This document shows positions 17,409 to 25,496 of a DNA stretch of 44,380 nucleotides, one piece after another. Position 1 is the stretch's first letter. The number at the start of each line of letters is the position of its first letter. The notes under the pieces are model-generated. The model searched no databases. It was not told where the DNA came from and was given only the letters and a program-made list of their open reading frames with translations. Location of the stretch: contig NZ_JADGHT010000003.1 in NCBI RefSeq assembly GCF_019683755.1, positions 1-44,380 on the forward strand. The letters are read 5' to 3'. The DNA comes from Thermogemmatispora sp. (GTDB taxonomy: Bacteria; Chloroflexota; Ktedonobacteria; Ktedonobacterales; Ktedonobacteraceae). Made by a program: the position numbers and the translations under genes.

Positions 17409-18383
17409 TCAGGTTTTAGGAGTTGGGGACTTGCGTGGGGCGCTGGAATAGTACGTTGCCATTGCAGCGCGTATGCGTGTAAAGAGAATAATTAATCCGA
17501 TACAGATAGGAATGGGGATATAGAGTGATGCTGCTGGAGAGAAGTGAAAGACAAAATAGAACAGTGATTGCAGCACGGGAAGAGGTACGAGGAGAAGCAA
17601 GACAGAGAGAGTCACGGCCAAGGACCAGCGTCCGCCAAGATGAGCGGCCAGGGTCTTATAGCGCAGATCAGCCTGTTCCCGAATGCTCTGTTGCATCTGC
17701 AGAAGCTGTTGACGCTCAGCAGCAATCTGCTCTCGCTCGCGAGCCAGCTCCTCTTCAAGCTGATGAGCGCGGCGCTGGGCATTGCGGATCAGATAGAGAG
17801 TGGCGGCGGCCTGCTCATCCTCTTCCTGCCGTATCTGCAGCTCGATTGTCTTCTTGACATCCTGCAGTAGAGAAGGGACATGTTCCGGGCGCATAATGAT
17901 CGTATTAGCCGCCTCGGCAATCATCTTATGGGCCTCTTCTTCGACTGCCTGCTGATAATTCTTCTGCAACTCTTTATACTGCTCTTGTAGGCGCTGCTTC
18001 TCTGCCTGGAGCTGGCGGTTTTCGGCAAGCATATCGCGGAGATGAGCCTGATACTGCTCGATTTGTCGCTGGTGTCCCTCCTTCAGAGCTGCCAGCTCCT
18101 CATCAAAGCCAGCCTGCTGGTTATTATAAGCTGCAACCAGGCGTTCCAGCTCGGAGCGCTGCTCGGCCAGTTCACTGCGGAGACGTTTATTCTCTTCACG
18201 CAGCAGAGCGAGCTGGCGCTGAAGATTACGGACCTGAGCCAGGCTTGTTTCACGGCCTGGGCCGGCGGGCCAAGACTTCAGCGTACTAGTAGCAGTGGCC
18301 TCATGCTGATTGGCTGAGGGCTGACTTTCGGCAGGAGTGGGGGTAGACTGCTCGGGTGACCTCTCCTCTGAAGAGCGTGTCAT
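17409..18383 (-). CDS. Coiled-coil protein with C-terminal membrane anchor
   Basis: A 324-residue protein of unknown function. Residues 1-45 are Ser/Thr/Pro-rich and disordered. Residues about 47-245 form a long coiled coil, dense in Gln, Glu, Arg and Leu heptads, with a short break near 155-185. Two membrane helices follow (about 253-275 and 288-308) and the end is basic. The arrangement suggests a membrane-anchored cytoplasmic rod, perhaps structural or a scaffold. DivIVA-like proteins share the general look, but the diagnostic N-terminal motif is not seen. The ATG at 18381-18383 follows AGGA at 8 nt. Confidence 0.75.
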   Translation of the reverse strand: MTRSSEERSPEQSTPTPAESQPSANQHEATATSTLKSWPAGPGRETSLAQVRNLQRQLALLREENKRLRSELAEQRSELERLVAAYNNQQAGFDEELAALKEGHQRQIEQYQAHLRDMLAENRQLQAEKQRLQEQYKELQKNYQQAVEEEAHKMIAEAANTIIMRPEHVPSLLQDVKKTIELQIRQEEDEQAAATLYLIRNAQRRAHQLEEELAREREQIAAERQQLLQMQQSIREQADLRYKTLAAHLGGRWSLAVTLSVLLLLVPLPVLQSLFYFVFHFSPAASLYIPIPICIGLIILFTRIRAAMATYYSSAPRKSPTPKT

Positions 18384-18767
18384 AGTACTTTTCCTAGTAT
18401 CTCAATATGCCTGAATGTCCTGCATCTTGATCAATGGAGAGATGACAGCAAACACGATCTATCACATGGTAGTATAGCACGCTTCTTAACCTGCTTGAAG
18501 GAGCAGCGAGGTAGAAGCATATCACGCCGGTACAGTTCTCTCCACAGCAATTATGTCCCGAATTAAGAGAAGTTTCAAGGGCGAGCCTCTTGCCTCTCCC
18601 AAGACAGTGGCAAAGGAAGCACCGGAGTAAGAGCGGGCCAGGAGGAAGAAGGACCCGGCCCCACAGGCTAGGCGCAGCTCACACAAGGCGCTCCCTGCAA
18701 AGGACCGGGTCGTAGTAGCTCGCAGACACTCTAAGCGCTGGCCAACTTGCCAACCAGGGAAGAACCG
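18384..18767. other. Intergenic region with promoter of the coiled-coil gene
   Basis: 384 bp. The only clear element is the extended -10 at 18471-18479. A 7-bp inverted repeat GACCCGG/CCGGGTC frames about 18646-18710, downstream of the lipoprotein gene on the minus strand, and might help end its transcript. No gene is seen. Confidence 0.4.
18471..18479 (-). promoter_or_regulatory. Extended -10 promoter (TGCTATACT)
   Basis: Minus-strand TATACT (18471-18476) preceded by TGC, with only a poor TTCAAG at the -35 position 17 bp away. It points to the coiled-coil gene, with a leader of about 80 nt. The same nonamer is found near other genes in this window. Confidence 0.5.
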
Positions 18768-19451
18768 TCACGGTGAAGGGGTAGTCGTCCCGTGTGGTGG
18801 GCCGACAGGGACCGTCACCGTAATCGTCACGGTTGGGAACGGCGCAGCCGTAGAGGTAGCGGTAGGCGTTGGCGTCTGCTGAGTTGGACCACTTGTTGCC
18901 TGTGGGCTAGCTGTTTGCGTAGCGACCGCTGTGCCGGCGCCGGAAATAGTAAAATAGGCGGCCTGGGGTACAGTACAACCAGGGGTTCCAGCTTTACTGA
19001 AGGTCACATTCACCAGCGTCATCTTGCCGACCGCATCCGCCCGAGGGGGGATCGAGAAGACCGCCAGGCCATCGCTGGTCGTCTGTACCGTCTGAGTAGT
19101 CACACTGCCATCCCACCAGCGCACAGTAGCTGTCGCAGTTGCATCTCCCACTCCAACAGGGTTCCCATCAACGGTATGGACGAATTTTGCGTAGACCATA
19201 ATCATCTTTCCACTGCCGATCTGCGGCGAGGTATCCGTTGCCCATGCGCCGCACAGATAATCTGGCAGGGATGGAGTGGGAGAATCATTTGTGCCGAAGA
19301 CAATAGTAGCAGTCACACTAGGACTTTCCAGGTTTGTCTGTGAGCTGTTATTTCCGCAGGCGACGATCACCGCACACAGCACTAAAAGCAAAATCAGAGA
19401 GCCGCACTTCAGTACAAGGCTATAAACGGAAGAAGTCAATATCTTCTTCAT
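18768..19451 (-). CDS. Secreted lipoprotein with a beta-sandwich-like domain
   Basis: A 227-residue predicted lipoprotein. The signal peptide (KK start, hydrophobic 10-30) ends in a lipobox-like VIVAC with Cys32. Residues about 60-175 look like an immunoglobulin-like beta domain (ATATVRWWDGSVTTQTVQTTSDGLAVFSI), with single cysteines near 67 and 155 that might pair. The tail is Thr/Pro/Ser-rich, as in proteins that pass through a cell wall. I do not recognise a specific family. The ATG at 19449-19451 has only a weak ribosome site. Location would be the outer face of the membrane. Confidence 0.72.
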   Translation of the reverse strand: MKKILTSSVYSLVLKCGSLILLLVLCAVIVACGNNSSQTNLESPSVTATIVFGTNDSPTPSLPDYLCGAWATDTSPQIGSGKMIMVYAKFVHTVDGNPVGVGDATATATVRWWDGSVTTQTVQTTSDGLAVFSIPPRADAVGKMTLVNVTFSKAGTPGCTVPQAAYFTISGAGTAVATQTASPQATSGPTQQTPTPTATSTAAPFPTVTITVTVPVGPPHGTTTPSP

Positions 19452-19541
19452 CAGTCATCATCTACAGAAATAGGCGCAACTGCTCTACATTCAGTCCGAA
19501 TCCCTCGGCTGGCGGAAAGGCCCCTGCTTAAGGCTGCCTTG

Positions 19542-19550
19542 AGTATAGCA
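19542..19550 (-). promoter_or_regulatory. Extended -10 promoter of the lipoprotein gene
   Basis: Minus-strand TATACT (19542-19547) preceded by TGC; no good -35. It is about 95 bp upstream of the lipoprotein start codon. Confidence 0.5.
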
Positions 19551-19758
19551 TACCCGCCCGGGTCACCTGTAGATCAGCGGCTGCTTGTGACAAAAAGTAC
19601 TAGCGAGCGGATGACAGCCGCGGCAATGGCCCGGGGTTCTCAGAGTAAGAGCATAGAGGGCTGAGAGGAGGCAGGCCAAAGAGGAAGAGAGCGAAGTAGG
19701 ACAACTAGCAAAAAACGCAGTAAGCGGATAGACAGATGACAGGGCAAGCTCTAATTCT

Positions 19759-19828
19759 GAGGGCCGGGGAGCCAGAGGACTCCTGTCCTCAGTGACAGGC
19801 AAGAGTGATCTCAGGCGATCCGGCCCTC
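19759..19828. ncRNA. Structured element with mutually exclusive hairpins
   Basis: An outer stem pairs GAGGGCCGG (19759-19767) with CCGGCCCTC (19820-19828). Inside it, GAGGAC (19775-19780) can pair with GTCCTC (19785-19790), or CCTGTC (19782-19787) can pair with GACAGG (19794-19799). The two inner hairpins share bases and exclude each other. This could be a regulatory RNA, an mRNA end or chance; no known RNA class fits. Confidence 0.3.
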
Positions 19829-19912
19829 TCCCTCCTACAGAGGAGTGATGTCCTGCTGACACAAGCCTTACTCATCCTGGCCAGCCTGGCTGCGGCCTTA
19901 CCTACCTGGCTA

Positions 19913-20308
19913 CTACTGGACGATAACAGTTAGCTGCATGTTGGGATGGATAGTGCAGACCAGATGGAAAGTGCCAGCAGTCGTAAAAGGCGGAGTTGTG
20001 GCGCTCTCACCCTGAACGCCATTGAAATTCAGATCGACCGTTGGGGCGCCAGCTTCCTTTGTCACCTGTGGGGTGGAACCTTTCCAGGTGCCATTTTTAA
20101 TCACATGTGGCACAGCTACATCATCCACCAGAGTGAGCGCCTGGCCCTTCTTGATGGTAATCTGCGCGACCTCGAACGCAGTTGAACTCATCTTCACCGT
20201 TGGGCCGGTGTTCGCTGCCCCTGCAGCAGTATCGCGGATGCCGCAGGCCGCCAGGACCAGAGTGAGGACTCCTAGAAGTACCAGACCCGTAACAACCTTT
20301 CTATACAT
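19913..20308 (-). CDS. Cupredoxin-domain lipoprotein (blue copper protein)
   Basis: A 131-residue lipoprotein. The signal peptide ends LAAC with Cys22 as lipidation site. The rest is a plastocyanin-like domain with the type-1 copper ligands His68 (VPHVI), Cys118, His121 and Met124 in the C-x2-H-x2-M loop (CTIHPNM). Such proteins carry single electrons outside the membrane, for example to oxidases. The ATG at 20306-20308 has AAAGGGA about 11 nt upstream and removes a longer, unlikely N-terminus. It is a single gene and its partner is unknown. Confidence 0.87.
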   Translation of the reverse strand: MYRKVVTGLVLLGVLTLVLAACGIRDTAAGAANTGPTVKMSSTAFEVAQITIKKGQALTLVDDVAVPHVIKNGTWKGSTPQVTKEAGAPTVDLNFNGVQGESATTPPFTTAGTFHLVCTIHPNMQLTVIVQ

Positions 20309-20406
20309 AGAAAAAACATCCCTTTCATCGTGGAGAGATAGCAAAGGAGCAGGAGAGCAAGATCCTGCTGTCAGCGATCTGGTCTACTCTGGCTAATCCG
20401 GGAGCC

Positions 20407-20459
20407 AGTGTAGCCTACCAGATAGTGCGGTGCCCCGTTACATGTAACAGGTGCGGTGC
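20407..20459 (-). promoter_or_regulatory. Cupredoxin promoter with palindrome and direct repeats
   Basis: Minus-strand TACACT (20407-20412) is a candidate -10. A perfect 12-bp palindrome GTTACATGTAAC (20437-20448) lies upstream, about -40 from the presumed start, and is flanked by two direct copies of GTGCGGTGC (20425-20433, 20451-20459; 26 bp apart). This looks like a regulator-binding site. The regulator is unknown. Confidence 0.45.
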
Positions 20460-20560
20460 TCTCTTAATAACTATAGCAAAAGCCGACCTGAACGAGAAGA
20501 GAAAAGGACCATCCCGCCGCTCAGAGATGCTCGTGTGAGGCTCGCATCGGCAAACAAGAA

Positions 20561-20592
20561 GCCCGAGGCGGAGATAAGAGGGAGCCTCGGGC
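20561..20592 (-). terminator. Terminator of tRNA-Glu copy 1
   Basis: On the minus strand GCCCGAGGC and GCCTCGGGC (20584-20592 and 20561-20569) form a 9-bp stem with a 14-nt loop, followed by TTCTTGTTTG. Confidence 0.7.
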
Positions 20593-20608
20593 GAGGACGA
20601 GAGAAAAG

Positions 20609-20682
20609 TAGCGCATACGGGATTTGAACCCGTGATCTCCGCCTTGAGAGGGCGGTGTCCTAGACCGCTAGACGAATGCGCC
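20609..20682 (-). tRNA. tRNA-Glu (anticodon CTC), copy 1
   Basis: A 74-nt cloverleaf: acceptor GGCGCAT/ATGCGCT, D arm, anticodon stem CCGCC/GGCGG with loop CTCTCAA (anticodon CTC, reads GAG), T arm ACGGG/CCCGT with loop TTCAAAT, discriminator A. CCA is not encoded. Confidence 0.95.
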
Positions 20683-20731
20683 ACAGAAGCTTGCTACCGG
20701 GTTGGCTGCGACCCAGCAACTGACGGCAGTT

Positions 20732-20775
20732 ATCATACCTTATTCTTAGCCCGCTGTCAAGAGTATCTAGCGGGC
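20732..20775 (-). promoter_or_regulatory. Promoter of tRNA-Glu copy 1, -35 flanked by an inverted repeat
   Basis: Minus-strand TTGACA (20755-20760), 17-bp spacer, TATGAT (20732-20737). GCCCGCT (20749-20755) and AGCGGGC (20769-20775) form an inverted repeat around the -35. The repeat is absent from copy 2. Confidence 0.8.
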
Positions 20776-20892
20776 AAACCCATAATTTCAAGCGAAGCTC
20801 TGCGATCGTGACCTGCGAGCCAACGGCGGCCTGTTCTCTAGCAGCGGGTATCATCGGAGCAGGGGCACAAAGGAGGGAATACCAAGTAAAAG

Positions 20893-20924
20893 GCCCGAGG
20901 CGGAGATAAGAGGGAGCCTCGGGC
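20893..20924 (-). terminator. Terminator of tRNA-Glu copy 2
   Basis: The same 9-bp stem as copy 1, followed on the minus strand by CTTTTACTTGG. Confidence 0.72.
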
Positions 20925-20940
20925 GAGGACGAGAGAAAAG

Positions 20941-21014
20941 TAGCGCATACGGGATTTGAACCCGTGATCTCCGCCTTGAGAGGGCGGTGTCCTAGACCGC
21001 TAGACGAATGCGCC
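20941..21014 (-). tRNA. tRNA-Glu (anticodon CTC), copy 2
   Basis: Identical in sequence to copy 1, including anticodon CTC. It has its own promoter upstream (21064-21092) and its own terminator. Confidence 0.95.
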
Positions 21015-21063
21015 ACAGAAGCTTGCTACCGGGTTGGCTGCGACCCAGCAACTGACGACAATT

Positions 21064-21092
21064 ATCATACGCTCATCTTTGCCATTTGTCAA
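21064..21092 (-). promoter_or_regulatory. Promoter of tRNA-Glu copy 2
   Basis: Minus-strand TTGACA (21087-21092), 17-bp spacer, TATGAT (21064-21069). The predicted start is about 40 nt before the mature tRNA. Confidence 0.8.
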
Positions 21093-21158
21093 GTACTTTT
21101 CTGGGAAAGATCACGCTTGAGCACGTCCTGAAGATAGCACTTGGCGAACCAGAGCGGC

Positions 21159-22415
21159 TTATTCGCTGTGGACAGAAGGAGAAGGCTCGCCGGAGGCAGA
21201 AGATGGTACAGTATCGGACGCAGCGAAGCCTGCTGTCCAACGCTCACGGGCAGTGGCTGGCCCGGCAGCCAGAGCAGAGACGATGGCCACTGCACTAAAG
21301 AACAACATCGTTCCAAAGGCGGCGCTGTAGCTTGCTGTCTGATCAAGCAAGAAGCCGATCAGAGGAGGCCCCATGATCAGCGTTGGAGAAGAGATCACAC
21401 TTACCAGGCTCTGCGCCACACCCTTGCCGACACTGCGCAGTGCAGCGACCTCATTAAAGATCGCCGCGTAGGGAGCGCTAGAACCAATGGCGGTAAGAGC
21501 AATGCCGACCAAGCTTAGCAGAGCGTTATGCCAGGGCAAAGCCAGACAGACAATCCCAGCGCAGGAGAGCGAAGCCATCAGGCGCACCAAGGAGATGCTA
21601 TCCAGCCAGCGGCGTCCAAGTATGAAACCTCCCAGTGGGCGGAACAGCATCCCGCTCAGCAGAACCAAGGAGCCGCAAGTAGCGGCCAGAGTCAACGGCA
21701 AATGATCCAACTGCACCAGATAGAGCGCAATCCAAGTAGCAACAGCATTGCCCAAGCCGAACGTACCCATATGCGCCAGACCCAGGCTCCAGACAGCTCC
21801 CGAGCGCAGTCCATCCCGCAATCCACCCTGGCGCATCGGGCGTCGCTCCTCGACCTCCACCAGGAGCCAGATCGCCGCACCGAGCAAGCCCGGCAGGCCC
21901 CAACACAAGAAAGCCCCGCGCCATCCGACCAGCCGAGCCAAATAAGGAGTCACCAGTAGACCAAGTCCCGCACCAACCTGGGTAGAACCACCGTAGAGGC
22001 CCTGACCCAGTGCGGCCAGGCGGCCGCTCCCCGCTGCTACACTAGCGCCTGCCACGAAAGCCCCGCCGATTCCCAGCCCAGTCACCAATCGCAGCGCCAG
22101 CAGCCATGCGAGATGTGGCACCAGGGGCAGCAGCAAAGCCCCGCCAGTAGCCAGCAAGGTCGAGATCAGCAGCACCGGACGAGCGCCATAGCGATCGATC
22201 AGCATCCCCGCTGGCAAATAGGCCAAGGTAAGGCCGAGGAAAAGCAGCGTTGAAAACAAGCCAACCGTGCCGGCGCTGATATGCAGCGCTGCCTGTAGCT
22301 CAGGGATCAAAGGGCTATAATTTGTATACTGTACGGTCAAAATCAGCAAAGTCCAGCAGGCAGCAAAAATACGCCAGGGCGCGCTACGGCGCCGTTCGAA
22401 ACGAGGAAAGCGCAT
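21159..22415 (-). CDS. MFS transporter
   Basis: A 418-residue inner-membrane protein with about twelve helices. The first half carries the MFS loop 2-3 motif in GMLIDRYGARPVLL, and RLVTGLGIGGAFVAG is the usual helix 4 segment. The loop between the halves is short and charged, and the C-terminal 25 residues are Ser-rich and soluble. The general shape resembles the NarK/CynX-type branch (nitrate/nitrite, cyanate), but I see no substrate-defining motif. The ATG at 22413-22415 is 8 nt from GGAAGG and preferred over an upstream start. Confidence 0.85.
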   Translation of the reverse strand: MRFPRFERRRSAPWRIFAACWTLLILTVQYTNYSPLIPELQAALHISAGTVGLFSTLLFLGLTLAYLPAGMLIDRYGARPVLLISTLLATGGALLLPLVPHLAWLLALRLVTGLGIGGAFVAGASVAAGSGRLAALGQGLYGGSTQVGAGLGLLVTPYLARLVGWRGAFLCWGLPGLLGAAIWLLVEVEERRPMRQGGLRDGLRSGAVWSLGLAHMGTFGLGNAVATWIALYLVQLDHLPLTLAATCGSLVLLSGMLFRPLGGFILGRRWLDSISLVRLMASLSCAGIVCLALPWHNALLSLVGIALTAIGSSAPYAAIFNEVAALRSVGKGVAQSLVSVISSPTLIMGPPLIGFLLDQTASYSAAFGTMLFFSAVAIVSALAAGPATARERWTAGFAASDTVPSSASGEPSPSVHSE

Positions 22416-22834
22416 CAGAGTAACCTTCCTTGTCAAACTACAACGGGCATAAGTGGGCGCTGGCAAGCCGACGGCCTACCTGCCGAAGCGGGTGAGCCAG
22501 CAGTGGTCCTGCGCATTGCCTGCTCCGCTTCCATCCAGAAAAAGGATGCCAGCCAGCAAAGGGAGCGTCAAGTATCTCTCAGAGATGTGCAAAAGAGAGC
22601 AGAGCGTGCGCAGACTTGACAGATCGTAGAGGAGGGGGTACAGTCTTGCTATAAGCACAGGCAGAGCAAGAGGCAGAGAGAGCTGAACCGCCTGTACTGG
22701 AAGAGCCTCCCGGTCGTCTCGGGCTCGCCTGCAGCATCAGCCGTAGCAGGCCAGAGGTCAAATCTGGGCCAGGCCATTATCATGTAACGTACAGACAGAA
22801 AGAGGCCAGCCAGGACCAGAGAGGGAGGAACCTC
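22416..22834. other. Divergent intergenic region of the two MFS genes
   Basis: 419 bp. The plus-strand promoter at 22616-22644 is the only strong element. Short hydrophilic frames here are not protein-like. No promoter for the minus-strand MFS gene could be placed with confidence. Confidence 0.45.
22616..22644 (+). promoter_or_regulatory. Promoter toward the second MFS gene
   Basis: TTGACA (22616-22621), 17-bp spacer, TACAGT (22639-22644). It implies a leader of about 185 nt before the start at 22835. Confidence 0.6.
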
Positions 22835-24211
22835 ATGGAAATTGGCAGAGACTCAGGCGAAGTAGCCATGAGTGCCGCAGCGACTGCAAAGTTTGTCACT
22901 CCTCGAGTATCGCTGCTCGAACATATCAACATCAACGTCTTCTGGTTTGCCAACAACTTTCACTGGCAGGCGCTCCTTGCCATCGTTATCCCCAGCATGG
23001 TGGCCAAATTCCTGCCAGTCAGCCAGGAAGCCATCAACCTGACTACCGTTGTCCTGTGGGGGACCATTGTCGCCGTCATCGTCAACCCGCTGGTTGGAGC
23101 CATCTCCGACTATGCCACCTTCCGCATGGGCAGGCGGCGTCCCTTCATGATCATCGGCACCATCTTCAATATCATCGTCCTGCTGGCCTTCGCCTTTGCG
23201 CCCGGTTGGGCCAGCTCCACCGCGCTCCTTGTGCTCTTCGCTCTCCTTTTCATCCTTCTTCAGATCACCAACAACGTGGCTAACTCACCCTGGAGTGCCA
23301 TCATTGCTGACAAGGTGCCCCAGAATCAGCGCGGCCTTGCCGCCGGCTTCAACGGGCTGCTCTCGCTCCTTGGAACAGCCGTCGGCTCGCTGGTCGCTGG
23401 AGCTATTGTCAACAAGCATGATCCTCTCCCCGTCTACCGTCAAGAGATCATCAAAATCTTTTTGATCATCGCCGCTGTGCAAATCATCTTTGTCATCTAT
23501 ACAGTCCTCACCGTCAAAGAAACGCCTCTCGCCGCCGAGAATCAGGAGCGTTTCAGCTTGAGGCGCTTTATCAGGCGCTTCCTCTTCAACCCTCTGGACT
23601 ATCCTGACATGGCCTGGGTTCTCCTCGCCAGGCTCCTGGTCATGATGGGCATTTGGACCGTCTACTACTTTCTGCAATATTACTTTGACAATGTTCTGGG
23701 GGGGCCAGGAGTACGCACCATCATCTACAACACCCCCTTCTCAGGTGAATTCTTCAATGGCCTGGTCTTTCAGCCTGCACTGCTCCTCACGGCTCTGCTG
23801 ACCTCGATTATCGGCGGTTGGGCCTCGGACCATTGGGGACGTAAGGGACTGGTCTATCTCTCGGGCGCGATGATGGCCATTGTCTGTCTGGTCTTTATCT
23901 TCTTCCAGACTCAATACGGGGCCTTAATTGCCGCCCTCATCTTTGGCATTGGCTTCGGCGCCTACACAAGCGTCGACTGGGCGCTCACGACAGATGTGCT
24001 GCCTCCAACCAACGAGGCCGGCAAATTCATGGGCTTCTGGTCAATGATGGGTATTCTCCCCCAAGTCATAGGGACAGCCATAGGGGGCGTCATTCTTCAG
24101 CTCTTACAGAGCCTGCCTAATCATCTCGGTTATACTGTGCTCTTTGCCGTCACCACGCTCTATTTTGCCATCGGCACACTGGCCATCACCCAGGTGCGCG
24201 GAGCACGCTAG
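22835..24211 (+). CDS. MFS transporter, SLC45/GPH-like (possible sugar transporter)
   Basis: A 458-residue membrane protein with about twelve helices. RMGRRRPFMIIG (about 90-101) is the loop motif seen in sucrose-type SLC45 and related glycoside transporters, and NNVANSPWSAIIADKVPQNQRG is also typical of that group. The middle loop (ENQERFSLRRFIRRFLFNPLDYPDM) is basic. The substrate is not fixed; a disaccharide or glycoside is the best guess. The ATG at 22835 follows GGGAGG at 6-7 nt; another ATG at 22868 is possible. It is a single gene. Confidence 0.82.
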   Translation: MEIGRDSGEVAMSAAATAKFVTPRVSLLEHININVFWFANNFHWQALLAIVIPSMVAKFLPVSQEAINLTTVVLWGTIVAVIVNPLVGAISDYATFRMGRRRPFMIIGTIFNIIVLLAFAFAPGWASSTALLVLFALLFILLQITNNVANSPWSAIIADKVPQNQRGLAAGFNGLLSLLGTAVGSLVAGAIVNKHDPLPVYRQEIIKIFLIIAAVQIIFVIYTVLTVKETPLAAENQERFSLRRFIRRFLFNPLDYPDMAWVLLARLLVMMGIWTVYYFLQYYFDNVLGGPGVRTIIYNTPFSGEFFNGLVFQPALLLTALLTSIIGGWASDHWGRKGLVYLSGAMMAIVCLVFIFFQTQYGALIAALIFGIGFGAYTSVDWALTTDVLPPTNEAGKFMGFWSMMGILPQVIGTAIGGVILQLLQSLPNHLGYTVLFAVTTLYFAIGTLAITQVRGAR

Positions 24212-24264
24212 GGGCAAGAGGTCCTGACCTGCTGAAAAGCCAGTGCTGTCAACAAGCAGACCTC

Positions 24265-24300
24265 AAAAAGGGGCTGGCCACTCTCCGGTGGCCAGCCCCT
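24265..24300 (-). terminator. Intrinsic terminator of the aldolase gene
   Basis: AGGGGCTGGCCAC (24269-24281) pairs over 13 bp with GTGGCCAGCCCCT (24288-24300) around a 6-nt loop. On the minus strand it is followed by TTTTTG. It lies between convergent genes and may also serve the MFS gene. Confidence 0.88.
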
Positions 24301-24334
24301 GAGCGCTCTGGGGTCTCGTTGTAGCCCTCCCAGC

Positions 24335-25258
24335 TTAGCGGATGGACCCCTCATAAATGCCCATCACCGTGCTCAGGAAGCGCAGCGCCTCATCCTTGCG
24401 CCGCTGGAAAGAATTGCGTCCAATGATTGAACCGAAGCCACCGCCGTCGCGAATAGCGCGCACCTCCTCGAAGACCTGCTCATCAGCGGCAGCCGGCCCA
24501 CCCGAGAAGATTACAATACGGCGGCCATTAAAGGCGCTCTGCACCACATGGCGCACGCGATCAGCCAGAGTCGCGATCGGAATCTCGTACTTCTGGTAAA
24601 CCTTCTGGGCCTCTGGTTTCTCGATCTTCTCGCTGGGAAGCTTCACCTTGATAATGTTGGCCCCCAGTTGGGCGGCAATATGCACGGCGTAAGCTACCAC
24701 ATCGATAGCCGTCTCACCCTCCTTACTCAGGCCGCTGCCGCGCGGATAGGACCAGACGACCACTGCCAGGCCGTGAGCCTTGGCCTGGCGGGTCAGCTCG
24801 CGCAACTCCTCATACATCGTATCGCGAGCCGCCGAGCCAGGATAGATCGTAAAGCCAATAGCCGAGCAGCCCAGGCGCAGAGCATCCTCCACGCTAGAAG
24901 TCAAGGCAGGCAAAGGATCGCGCGACTCATAGAGCAGATCGTGGTTATTGCACTTGAGGATCAAGGGGATCTCACCAGCGAACTCAGCGGCGCCAGCCTC
25001 CAAAAAGCCCAGGGGGGCAGCGTAGGCATTACAGCCCGCCTCAATAGCAAGCTGGAAGTGGTAGCGAGGATCATAGCCTGCTGGGTTCGGGGCGAAGCTG
25101 CGCGCGGGGCCATGCTCGAAGCCCTGATCAACTGGCAGAATGACCAGCTTACCAGTGCCGCCCAGGCGGCCATGATTCAAGATACGGGCCAGGTTGGTTA
25201 AGACGCCGGGATTCTCACCAGCGTACCAGCTCAGAATCTCACGAATGCGCTCATTCAT
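24335..25258 (-). CDS. Class I fructose-bisphosphate aldolase, DhnA/FbaB type
   Basis: Cleaves fructose 1,6-bisphosphate to two triose phosphates, or runs in reverse for gluconeogenesis, through a Schiff base. The protein has 307 residues, with PVDQGFEHGP at 42-51 and NIIKVKLP at 201-208; the Schiff-base lysine is Lys204 or Lys206. GRRIVIFSGGPA and GSIIGRNSFQR form the phosphate site. The family is common in archaea and thermophilic bacteria. The ATG at 25256-25258 has AAGGAG at about 10 nt, so an upstream 28-residue extension is dropped. With the fructose PTS at the right end it connects to the same sugar phosphate pool. Confidence 0.92.
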   Translation of the reverse strand: MNERIREILSWYAGENPGVLTNLARILNHGRLGGTGKLVILPVDQGFEHGPARSFAPNPAGYDPRYHFQLAIEAGCNAYAAPLGFLEAGAAEFAGEIPLILKCNNHDLLYESRDPLPALTSSVEDALRLGCSAIGFTIYPGSAARDTMYEELRELTRQAKAHGLAVVVWSYPRGSGLSKEGETAIDVVAYAVHIAAQLGANIIKVKLPSEKIEKPEAQKVYQKYEIPIATLADRVRHVVQSAFNGRRIVIFSGGPAAADEQVFEEVRAIRDGGGFGSIIGRNSFQRRKDEALRFLSTVMGIYEGSIR

Positions 25259-25496
25259 ACGTGTTGCTCCTTCCTCCATCAACAGCGGCAAATACGTTGG
25301 TAAACAGGATCTGTAAGCGTAACTCAGCGAGAGAGAGCTCACAACCTTTATTGTATCACGCCTGAAACGGCGGTCCTGACCGGTGCGGCTGACAAGGCCC
25401 GCGCACAGCAGCTTTGCCGGCGCCAGAAAGCTGTTCGTCTCTGCTCAAAGAGCTGAGGCAACGGCAATGGCGACCGTCTCATACGACCGGTCCTAC

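Larger units (their letters stand above)
19452..19912. other. Intergenic region between the two lipoprotein genes
   Basis: 461 bp holding the lipoprotein gene promoter (19542-19550) and the structured element at 19759-19828. No protein-like frame was found. Confidence 0.5.
20561..21057. repeat. 165-bp tandem duplication carrying tRNA-Glu
   Basis: 20561-20725 and 20893-21057 are identical as read by eye. Each contains terminator, tRNA and leader; the copies are 332 bp apart. Identity breaks in the 4 bp upstream, resumes over the -10 (TTATCATAC) and is lost at the -35 and spacer, so the promoters have diverged. Confidence 0.9.

Noticed and set aside
19563-19862. A 99-codon minus-strand frame
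   Set aside because: Leu/Ser-rich, no ribosome site, and it covers the paired-stem element; judged non-coding.
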